Positions 55,974-64,000 of a stretch of 64,000 bases of DNA are shown one piece after another (the first letter of the stretch is position 1; every line of letters begins with the position of its first letter). The notes below the pieces were generated by a model. That model searched no databases, was not told the origin of the DNA, and saw nothing but the letters and a program-made list of their open reading frames with translations. The stretch lies in the NCBI GenBank assembly GCA_947095585.1, contig OX352763.1, forward strand, positions 101,039,908 to 101,103,907, in the 5' to 3' direction. A program made the position numbers and the translations under genes. The DNA comes from Nephrocerus scutellatus (lineage: Eukaryota > Arthropoda > Insecta > Diptera > Pipunculidae).

Positions 55974-58900
55974 CTAGACATAGCTCATTCTTCGTTGCAG
56001 CAAACGTCTTCGTCCCGATGATCCATTAGCAAGATGTCCCAAACTAACACTTAATCCAGAATCGAATGCAGTTTGGGATCGAGGTTCAACTGACCTCGAA
56101 CAGGACTGCAATAATTGACAGTGACGAAGAAATTGCTGTTTGAATGAGGCTGTTGTTATGGTGTAGAGAATGGGATTTAAAGCTGAGTTTACGGGCAGCA
56201 CGAGCACAGCCAACCATGCGTACAGCGATGGCGATATCACAGAACCTGTAGATGGAATGGTTTGTAGAAAAGATACATTTAAATGATAGCTTGCAGTTAT
56301 TTTGAAAATAAATTAAAGTTTATGTAATTTGTAATGATCACCAAGTAAACAAGTCGTTGTCACTGACTTTTGAGAAAATACACAATAAGTTCTACGTATT
56401 AATAGCGACTGAGCGTAAAACTTGTACCTCCAAGATGGCAGTAAAAGTTTGAACCGGGTTAATTTGGAAAAAATTAATATTAGAGCCCTCTTCACTTCAA
56501 CATTTTTCCAAAAACTGTTCTCACCGGAGATACACATGTGTAAAAAAAATTTGTGGGGAAAAAATATATATATATGATCGGGCCCTGGGGTCGGGGGGAC
56601 CCATACAAATTTTGTAAAAAAAATTGCCGATTTTCTTAAAATTGTATACGCGAGTGTATCTCTGACGGACAACACTTTTTGTAAAAATTTTGGCGTGATC
56701 GGGCCCCGGGGTCGGGGGGCACCCATACAAATTTTGTAAAATAAATTGCCGATTGTCTTAAAATTGTATACGCGAGTGTATCTCTGACGGACAACACTTT
56801 TTGTAAAAATTTTGGCGTGATCGGGCCTCGGTGACGGAAGGCCCCATTAAAATTTTTTAACATTTTCCCGATTTTCTTCAATACACACATGTTTAATCCT
56901 ATGGACAACGCTTTTTGTAAAAATTTTGAAGTGGCCCCAAGGAAGAGGGGCTTCCAAATAAATTTTTAAAATTTAGCCCGATTTTCTTTAAATTTTTGAT
57001 ATTTGTATCTCTGAGGGAAACACTTTTTGTAAAAATTTTGGAGTTTGTGTATCAATTAGAGAATTTACACGAAAAATTTTAATTTATATGAGTTGTTTTT
57101 TTAAATTCTCTATATTAACTTCGCGTGCCCGTGGCTGGCTGGCTGGCTGGCTGGTCAGATCTTGTGATAAATTCTTAATTTTGCACACATGTATATTTCC
57201 GGTGACAATACTTTCTATTAAAATTTGGGGTACCTCGGGTCTCTGGGTCAGGGGGCTCCCATACAAATGTTTTACAAAACTTACCCGACTTTCTTAATAT
57301 TTTACACGCATGTGTATCTCCGATCGGCAAACTTTCTTAAACATTTGGAAGTGGTCGAGCTCGTGTCCGGGGGGCACCCATACAAATTTTATAAAAAAAA
57401 AGTACCCGATTTTCCTAATATTTTATACGCATGTGTATCTCCGATGGACAACACTTTTTGTAATCTCCCATCTCCAATCTCCGGTTCTCCAAAATTTTTA
57501 CAAAAAGTGTTGTCCATCGGAGATACACGCGTATATAAAATTTGAAGAAAATCGGGTTAATTTTTAAGACCCCTGGCCCCGGGGTAGTGGGACCCATACA
57601 ATTTTTTAAAAAAATTAAACCGATTTTCTTAAAATTTTACATACATGTGTATTTCCGATTGACAAACCTTTTTGTAAAAATTTAGAAGTGATCGGGCCTC
57701 GGGGTCCGGGTCCGATTTTCTTCAAATTTTATATAAAGGTTTTCGCGGTTTCAAAAGTATAGGGCTGGAATTGGACATCTGTCAAACTAAGTTGTTAAAA
57801 CAATTTTTTTTTTCAATTGAAAGTCTGACATTTACGAAAATGGATCGCTAACTATCGCACAACGCTTGAAAATTGTAAAAACCTACTACAAAAATGGTGA
57901 TTCTGCCACAGCCACATATCGTGCTTTAAGAGGAGATTATGGTTTACATAATCGTCCAACTACGCAAGCAATTGGCAAAATTGTGAAGAAATTAGAAGAG
58001 ACTGGATCGGTTACAGATATTGTAAGGCCTGTGCATCATCGTTTCGCTCGTACCACTGAAAATATCGCTGCTGTAAGTGAAAGTGTTGCCGAAGACCCGA
58101 ATGTGTCGATTCCTCGTCGTTCTCAGGAATTAGGATTGTCTTACGGCACAATATGGCGTATTTTGCATTTGGATCTACACCTACATCCATATAAAATCCA
58201 GCTCACACAACAACTGAAGCCAGCTGACCATTCAGAACCTCGTAGCTACGTCGAATGGGTGCAGGCGGTGGACGGCGATTTTTCGAACAAAATATTCTTC
58301 AGCGACGAAGCACATTTCTCACTCGGTGGGTATGTTAACAAACAAAATTGTCGTATTTGGGGTTCTGAGAATCCTCAAGTAATTGAAGAGAGGCCATTAC
58401 ATCCACAAAAAGTCACTGCTTGGTGCGCTCTTTGGTTCGGAGGTGTGATTGGAGCTTACTTCTTCGTGTGTGCAAAATTTCAATAAAATCGGGCTATGGG
58501 AAGTGGGTTAAAAATTAACCGCAAGATTTGGTGTGCCAGCCAGCCAGCCAGCCAGCCAGTCAGCCAACCACCCGGCCGGCCGCCAGGGGGAAGTGAAGTT
58601 AATATAGAGAATTTAATAAAAATAAAATTTTGAAATGCAGATTTTTCTTTTGTTTGTTCTGGTTGTAGCTTTTTGCTTTTGTTCAAATGCCGTTGCCGTA
58701 TCCCACTTTGACGAAGACGAACGAACTATAATGCTAGAAAAGCTGAGAAGAATTAAAAAATCACTACCGTCCAAAAAAAAAATTGATTCTTTCTACGCAT
58801 CTAGGGGTTAGCAGTAAACTCGTAGAGCTAATACCTAGTACATGGTACTTTTTGTTTGATTTTTTTTTCAGTTATTTGCTTTAATATGCATCTATTTAAG

Positions 58901-61900
58901 TAGGACCTTTTGAAGTCCAAATTAGAAATAAAATATAAATATTTAATTTATGAATTTAAACAAAATTGTTTTAATTATGTTCTCTATATTTAATTCGTAT
59001 CGGCCTGCGTTTGTTTTGGTTTTTCGACATAATAACAGAAGCCCCAACTTAGACAATGTTTAGGTAGTATAAGCTAATTGCCGTTAACAAACCACGGACA
59101 AACCCGAAAAAAACAGTATGGCTATACGAGAAAGCCTTGTGGGCATCGTGGCTCAGTGGAAAAGCGCATGGCTACTAAGCAGGGGTTCGTGGTTCGAATC
59201 CCAGTAACACCAAAAGTATTTTGCTCGGTGTCCCACCTCTCGCGAATGGGGGACATACGTTCCGAGAGTAATAAACTTGTCACGGAAAGCTTCTCAATTT
59301 GCCGTTCGGATCCAGCCTTAAATTGTAGGTCCCTTCCATTTGTGTCCAAAAATATAAATGCCCAACACAAATGGTCGTGAGAAGCTAGGCCTTGGACCGC
59401 AACGGTCTGTCGCGCCGAATATTATTACTATACGAGAAAGCCAATTGGGATGGCCTTAACAACTTCTTTGGGAGTACTAACTATGCCGACGCTGATGCAA
59501 TCACAAACATAATCCCTATTGATATGAGAGACTTTATCCCTTTCAGCAATTAGTCTGTCAAACCAATGGACGATGGATGGTATGACTTGAGCTATAAGGA
59601 AGCTTCTTGAATTAGAGAGGTATGCCTTCGGTTTTTCAAAGTAAACCCTACTAAGGAAATTCGGTCATTCATAAAGTTGCCATTGTCGGAAACGTTTGTT
59701 TCCATTAGATACGGATAAAAATATAAAAAAAATAAAAATAAATATTTGAAAAAAAAAGAATTTTGGTTTTTTTTTTTTCATTTATGCGCAAATTTAACGT
59801 GTTATGAGTGCATTGAATAATGTAAGTGGAGGAAATCCAAGTGCTGGTTTTGATGACTCTGGCTACCGCAAAACTCAATCATCAAATAAGACAATTCGAA
59901 ACAAATTACGGTCATACTCTAAAGAATCTCAGAATTTATGCAAACAGTGAATATTAATCGAACGAATCAATTTAAAATACTGTATGTAGGGTATTTGCTT
60001 CAAATTTAAATGATTGTATTGAAATTCCAAAACTATTGCATTTTTTATTTCTTCACTCATTCATTAAAGGAAGATCAAACAAAAAAAATTGTTTTTTGTT
60101 ATTTACGGCAATGGACTGTCGCGCCAAATATTATTAAAAGTGGACCAAAAAGTTAATAAAAACAATCGGCGTTAACGACTAACTTCGTTGGAATGACCAC
60201 ATATTTACCGTCGCCAAAAATGCCGCGAAATGCTTAGGTTTTCTAACCCGATGCAAGTAATATTTTACTCCCTCTGACGCTATTATCTACAAGGCTTTTA
60301 TTTGCCTTAAGCATGAGTACAATTGCCATGTCTAGTATGGTCAACTAGATAGAATGCAAAAGCGTGCGATAAAACTTATCCGTCACGAAAACATTGCGAA
60401 ATTAATAGATTCGCTTAAACACCGCAGGAACGTTTCCTGCTTGTCACTTGTTTTATAGCTTCTTCCACCAGCGGTAGTCAAGAGAAATAGCCAGTTGCAT
60501 GCCAGCTCTCCTTGAATTCAACCGCAATACTCGTGGCGCTATAAGTGCCTATCAGTTTACCATCAAGCCCATCTTCAGAAGTACAGTTAAGTGCAGAGAT
60601 TCGGTATTCAGCCGTATAACACGTACGTGGAATGCTCTGCCAAGCTCTGTCTTTCCACATCACTATGATCCACAGGCATTTACGAGCAATACCTCAAAAC
60701 GACGAGCAACACTTGTCTGAGAACAGAGGATCCATTTCACTGGACCTTTTCAGAAAATCTTTTCTTGCGGTACAATTTTTTTGAGACAGCAATAAATTAG
60801 TGATATGCATTCCTTTGAAGTTTTGTTGAATTTTCATTCTTACCTGATAAAGCAGCGAGTTTAACAACAACAATTGGTAGCCAGCACGCGCAATCGGTTG
60901 CGACAATAATTGCAAACCTAGAACGATATAAAAAGTCATTAAATATCCGATATCATGACGATAACTAACCTTGTAGCAACAATACTTTCCCGGCCACTTA
61001 TCGTACTCCTTATGGCACCTCCAGAGTCTCGTATTGCTTGCAACATTCTCAAATAGGAGAAGGAAATAAAAATCAAAGAGAATGTATTTATGCAGATAAA
61101 AAGAACAGCAGAGTACTCCCATCCCTACGGTGCGCGTGAGGAAGGCGAAAAGGGAAGAAGAAGAAAACGTATTAATCGACACACATACATAAGCACAGAT
61201 TATCCTACCTTCGCATAGGGGTCGTGAATATGCAATGATAGGCAAACACCATTAGTTCCATAGAAATGTTTGCCAAAGTATTCCAACGATGTCAGAGGTG
61301 CTGCCGCTAGAGCGAATGACATGCTCCATAGCACGATTAGACGGAAAGCAATCCTGGATGGATGATAAACGAAAATCGAAAACAAATTGAACGGAAATCA
61401 ATCAACGACAACCGCGAGACAATTCAGACCCCGTGCTTCGCTGTCCGTGCCTTCTTTTCAATTATACTCTCTCACCTTACTTTGCCGGTGTCACGTGGCT
61501 GAAGTGGTCTTGTCACTGACATTAGCCGATCCCAAGTAACCAAAGTCAATAGCAACGTTGAAGATTGACAGCTGAATGTACTGAGGAATCCTATTGAATG
61601 GGACAGACGGGAAAAAATAGAATCAATGCAAAGGGATTTTTTGTCCCACATGTGACCAAGTACCTGAAATAGCACACGCCATGCTGTGACGCCATGCTTC
61701 CTCGTGCATAATATACTCCCCCCGGAAGTCAATATCTGCACATGCTATTGTAGCCAAGTAGATTCCCATGATGAAATCGCTGGCGGCCAAATGCCGCAGG
61801 TATATCGAATGCTCAACATTGCTGCGTGATTTGGAAACGTATCTACCCAGGAGGACTATGAGATTACCCACAATGGCGATGGATGCCATTATCCAGACGC

Positions 61901-61944
61901 TGCATGTTAGGATGAAACGGGAGGGTTTTAAAATCAGAGCAACG
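55974..61944 (-). CDS. Relaxin-receptor-type leucine-rich-repeat GPCR (Lgr3/Lgr4 class), 7TM exons; 5' part outside the window
   Basis: Six minus-strand exons read in order: about 61944-61664, 61590-61476, 61353-61209, 61124-60970, 60917-60844 and 56245-55974, all with GT-AG introns and matching phases. They encode TM1 (VGNLIVLLGRY), NNVEHSIYLRHLAASDF-like TM2, the conserved extracellular FRGEY...EEAWRHS segment, TM3 with TWDRLMSVTRPL, TM4-TM6 and TM7 with NPILYTI. A 60-residue cytoplasmic tail ends RRMSYV and TAG. The FRGEY and LAASDF signatures are those of type-C LGRs (relaxin receptors; Drosophila Lgr3 and Lgr4). It should act at the plasma membrane and couple a relaxin/insulin-like peptide to G proteins. 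The start of the first exon is approximate. The LDLa and LRR exons must lie beyond 64 kb. The last intron is 4.6 kb and full of repeats. Confidence 0.9.
56440..57108 (+). mobile_element. HINE unit array with inverted junction
   Basis: 56440-56570 is a reverse unit (AACCGGGTTAATTTGG, GGAGATACACATGTG). From about 56575 the orientation flips and four forward units follow, of which 56590-56700 and 56710-56825 are nearly identical (ATACGCGAGTGTATCTCTGA, TTTGGCGTGATCGGGCC). It closes with AATTAGAGAATTTACACG and ATATGAGTTGTTTTT, a bona fide 3' end directly abutting the next element's head. Confidence 0.7.
57110..57735 (+). mobile_element. HINE copy with GGCT microsatellite and about five units
   Basis: Head AAATTCTCTATATTAACTTC, TGCCCGTGGCTGGCTGGCTG, then forward units, one reversed unit near 57485-57560 (CCATCGGAGATACACGCG) and further forward units to about 57735. 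The expected 3' end is replaced by the transposase fragment. Confidence 0.7.
57755..58465 (+). pseudogene. Tc1/mariner-superfamily transposase fragment, cut by a HINE
   Basis: The frame from about 57830 reads LTIAQRLKIVKTYYKNGD, a helix-turn-helix of the DUF4817 type, then ENIAAV.ESVAEDPNVSIPRRSQELG, a second HTH, and the start of the catalytic domain IFFSDEAHF (first Asp) and CRIWGSENPQVI. It ends GGVIGAYFF at 58465, exactly where reverse HINE sequence begins. The second catalytic Asp and Glu are missing, and the only nearby ATG is out of frame. About 205 residues remain, well conserved, so truncation was probably recent. Confidence 0.8.
58466..58614 (-). mobile_element. HINE head in reverse, adjoining the second peptide gene
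   Basis: GTGTGCAAAATTTCAATAAA, GAAGTGGGTTAAAAATTAAC, GCCAGCCAGCCAGCCAGCCA and AAGTTAATATAGAGAATTT form a head-only copy. Its outer end lies about 20 bp before the ATG at 58635. Confidence 0.75.
58635..58787 (+). pseudogene. Small secreted basic peptide, paralogue 2 (50-codon frame as read, 3' frame shifted)
   Basis: The gene is homologous to 48234-48398: signal peptide MQIFLLFVLVVAFCFCSNAV, an acidic stretch with DEDE, then a basic stretch LRRIKKSLPSKKK. The A run at 58773-58783 is 11 long; with 11 A's the frame ends at TGA 58785-58787 after 50 codons. DNA encoding the paralogue's FYASRG end persists to 58811 but in another frame. One A more or fewer separates the two readings, so a homopolymer sequencing error is possible. 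No TATA or initiator precedes it, because a HINE head lies about 20 bp upstream of the ATG. The gene sits on the opposite strand within the receptor's last intron. It is either a pseudogene or a gene with a new promoter. Confidence 0.65.
58812..59055. other. 3' flank of peptide gene 2
   Basis: The flank retains TATGCATCTAT, AAGTAGGACC, AATAAA and GTATCGGCCTGCG, matching the flank of gene 1. The ancestral duplication therefore included about 200 bp downstream. Confidence 0.6.
59060..59650 (+). pseudogene. LINE ORF2 fragment (linker region) interrupted by a SINE
   Basis: Flanking the SINE, plus-strand frames read YEKANWDGLNNFFGS and IPIDMRDFIPFSN, the endonuclease-RT linker of Jockey/CR1-type LINEs. 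Removing the SINE and one 15-bp duplication joins the two sides in frame. Stops occur further right. Confidence 0.6.
59137..59427 (+). mobile_element. tRNA-derived SINE with perfect 15-bp target duplication
   Basis: The 291-bp insert is flanked by CTATACGAGAAAGCC at 59122-59136 and 59428-59442. The head has a pol III A box (TGGCTCAGTGG, 59149-59159) and B box (GGTTCGAATCC, near 59189-59199). The body shares all blocks with 28476-28747. The tail is CGCGCCGAATATTATTA. The perfect duplication makes it the youngest SINE here. No protein is encoded; LINE machinery is needed for its movement, and the partner LINE is unknown. Confidence 0.88.
60100..60140 (+). repeat. SINE 3'-tail remnant
   Basis: ACGGCAATGGACTGTCGCGC and CAAATATTATTA match only the last 40 bp of the SINE. 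It could be an extremely 5'-truncated copy, or the 3' end shared with the partner LINE. Confidence 0.5.
60150..60720 (+). pseudogene. Jockey/CR1-like LINE C-terminal region
   Basis: Plus-strand frames give LRWNDHIFTVAKNAAKCLGFL, then RMQKRAIKLI, SLKHRRNVSCLSL and TRTWNALPSSVFPHHYDPQAF, the end of Jockey/CR1 ORF2. It is homologous to 43925-44345. It may be the 3' part of the LINE begun at 59060, with an internal deletion. Confidence 0.65.
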
Positions 61945-62250
61945 CTAGTGCATGCTAAGCTAGCTTAAAAATTATTTGCTGAGAAGTAAGCTCCATAGCT
62001 TAGTCTTGATATTTAAAAAATCGCTCGTTTTGGTTAAAAGCTACTGTATAAAATCTTCGAGCAATATGTATAGTCTTACTAAAGTGAATCCAAAAAATTT
62101 ACAAAAAGTTTTGTCCATCGCAGATACACATAGTCTCGATACATTTAGTCCAGCGTTTTTTCAATTTTTAATTCCTTCCAAATAATAGGTTTTCTCAAAG
62201 CCCTCAAAAAAGGCGTTTGTTTAGGAGTTCGTAGCTCAATTTAAGGATTT
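61945..62250. other. Receptor intron sequence with HINE scrap
   Basis: TCCAAAAAATTTACAAAAAG and TTTGTCCATCGCAGATACAC at 62088-62129 are a single reverse HINE unit fragment. Nothing else is recognised. Confidence 0.45.
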
Positions 62251-62254
62251 TTTC

Positions 62255-62775
62255 CATGGTGACTACGTGTACACCCGTGCATTGTCTTGATGGAACAGCA
62301 CTTTTTTATTCCCCAAATGCGGTCGTTTTTTCAATATCGAATCTGTCCAAAAGTGGTGAGTAATATTCGCCGGTGCTCGTTTTACCCATTTCAAGGTAAT
62401 CGATGTGATTGACACCGCGTGCATTCCAAAACCTTCTTGGCCGACAGACCCACCTTCGCCTTCTTTGGTGCAGGTTAACCCGGAGAAACCCACTGTCTTG
62501 ATGGTTTCTTGCTCTCTAACTCGTTCATTGGAGCTGAATATCGCAAAACACTCCTTTGAAGTGGTCACACACGAAATTCACTTTTTTTCCATTTTCGTTG
62601 AAATTAACGAGGTTGTCTGCTTTCAATGGCTGCCAAACACAAACTTAATGACGCAGCTTGCTCAAAATTTGATATTAGTCTATTAATAGATGGCAGTTAA
62701 CGGGAGCAGTGTTGCATTTATAGTTACTGTGCGGAAATTTCAAAAAGTCACTGACTTATCAAACAACCCTCGTAT
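62255..62775 (-). pseudogene. mariner transposon remnant with one terminal inverted repeat
   Basis: The right end is a mariner-type terminus (minus strand TACGAGGGTTGTTTGATAAG, at 62774 leftwards) with TA at the boundary. Reading leftwards, transposase pieces in different frames give WVSPG.PAPKKAKVGLSAKK, HIDYLEMGKT and RPHLGNKKVLFHQDNA, the last containing the second catalytic Asp. The N-terminal region is deleted and the other terminus is absent. Confidence 0.75.
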
Positions 62776-62779
62776 AACA

Positions 62780-63365
62780 AGATTACATTAGGCTGAGTGG
62801 CAGGTAACCAAGGTAATACGAGTGCGTACGAAATAGCCAGAGCTGCTTCAGCTGCCGTATTTTTGTATCGTTAGTTGGACAACTGACATAGCACACAAGT
62901 TCTTGGGAAAACCAACTTCTGTTATCCATCTGTCTGAGAACTTTAAGTCTTCGACATTCAAAGGGACAAATTAAGCTATATCAGTATCAGGAAGTCTTTT
63001 TCAGCAAAGACTGTTTAGAAAATATGGCGATCCTTCTTACAGGCCAATAGTACCATAAATAAGAATGGTGTCAGTAGACACCACGAGGAAAAAGAAAACT
63101 AATAACAAGCAGTAAGACGAATGGGCTGAATCTCGCTGCTTCTATGTAGTATAGATGATTGATGGCAGCCAGTTGGATTTAGTGATGTGAAAGCGGGATA
63201 CCATGTTGACTGGATTAGGCTTCATCAAGCGAACTTAACTCAAAATAAATTGTAAAACGGAAGCTCTTTGAAACTAAATAAAGGAGGAGTATTTATTTAG
63301 GATCCCCTAATACGCCTCTTATGCCTCTGATTTAAAAAAAACTGTTAAGCGTGTCCTTGGGATAT
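62780..63365. other. Spacer, nothing recognised
   Basis: No leucine-rich-repeat exon of the receptor and no transposon motif could be identified here on either strand. Confidence 0.4.
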
Positions 63366-63369
63366 TTAA

Positions 63370-64000
63370 TTTAAAAAATCGACTGAATATTTCGGCGTGA
63401 TCCTAGACAGAAAGCTCAGCTGGAAGTCCAATATAGAATTTAGGCTAAAAAAATGGGGCCTGCAGCGAGGATGAACACAGCAGTGGTACGTCGAATTCTC
63501 ACTCACATATGGAGCGCAAATTTTGTGGCCGGCGAGTAACAAGAAATACAATGCCAACAAGCTAAGTAGAATACAAAGATAAGCAACTGTTGGTATAACT
63601 GAAGCACTATTGTCCTTTCGTACTACTGCTCTTAACACAATGTTACTCCTATTACCTCCTACCAAAGAATATGACAGAATCTTCAACTGACTTTTGTACT
63701 CCTAAACTATACTTCAGTCCTAGTTATGCCCTTGAGTTTCCGACTAGAGAAAATTAAAAGGACGGGGCAGAATGGGGGGGCTATTTGACAAAACTCTATT
63801 CGCCGATGCATCTAAGATAAGTAATATAATCAGCGCTGGAGTCTTCTCAGAAAAACTTAATCTTTCTAGGTCATACAAGGTATCCGACTCTTCTAGCATC
63901 TTTCAGACGGAGATTAGGGAGGCATGCAGGAGTACTCACAGTACCGCAATAGCTGGAAGAGATTTAGAGATCTGCATTGCGATTGATCGGGAAACTACTG
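63370..64000 (+). pseudogene. LINE ORF2 remnant (RT end and RNase H), running off the window
   Basis: Plus-strand frames give YFGVILDRKLSWKSNIE, then TYGAQILWPAS, then a degraded RNase H start LFADASKISNIISAGVFSE and SSIFQTEIREA. It is the same I/R1/LOA-like group as 16180-17170. Stops interrupt it and the element continues past 64000. Confidence 0.65.

Noticed and set aside
59137..59215. Possible functional tRNA gene
   Set aside because: The A and B boxes belong to the head of a SINE; the acceptor stem does not pair properly and the sequence continues into the SINE body.

Overview
The window is eukaryotic, insect, and most probably higher dipteran (a tephritid-like fly); the species cannot be named from the sequence. 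The evidence is AT-rich DNA, short GT-AG introns, an insect TATA/Inr core promoter, a 17.6/297-type errantivirus primed by tRNA-Ser, and abundant RTE, I, Jockey/CR1, mariner, piggyBac and DINE-1/HINE-like elements. Most of the 64 kb is transposon-derived. Only two conventional host genes and one pair of very small genes are convincing.

Layout, left to right. 1-2.1 kb is AT-rich and featureless. 2.1-11.2 kb is a nest of insertions. An RTE-type LINE (minus strand) carries a 242-bp LINE 3' end flanked by an 11-bp target duplication. It was then split by a complete errantivirus at 3653-10458, with identical 349-bp LTRs, open gag, pol and env, and a CCCG target duplication. 11.2-25.7 kb holds non-LTR remnants (one I-type copy with a 13-bp target duplication), the first Helentron-like (HINE) elements and a GC-rich minisatellite. 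25.7-30.7 kb is a host gene for a family-92 glycosyltransferase: two coding exons separated by a 2.9-kb intron that has collected LINE fragments and a SINE. 31.5-44.3 kb contains a MITE, a piggyBac-like element with TTAA flanks and an intron-containing but frameshifted transposase, more LINEs, and a TIR-bounded element filled by eight units of about 160 bp.

46-60.7 kb is a HINE-dense region. Two paralogous, single-exon genes for 50-54-residue secreted basic peptides lie here (48.2 and 58.6 kb), both on the plus strand. The first has a clean TATA box and initiator. The second lies inside the last intron of the receptor gene; a HINE sits about 20 bp before its ATG, and a homopolymer change shifts its 3' frame. 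The minus-strand receptor gene (55.97-61.94 kb) encodes the seven-transmembrane part of a relaxin-receptor-type leucine-rich-repeat GPCR. Its ectodomain exons lie beyond the right edge. The right end holds a mariner remnant and a LINE running off the window.

The genes do not form an operon or pathway. Their relation is positional: the glycosyltransferase and receptor are ordinary host genes whose introns and flanks have been expanded by mobile DNA. The peptide pair is the least explained feature. A tRNA-derived SINE family (three copies plus a possible tail) and the HINE family are the best-defined repeat families.
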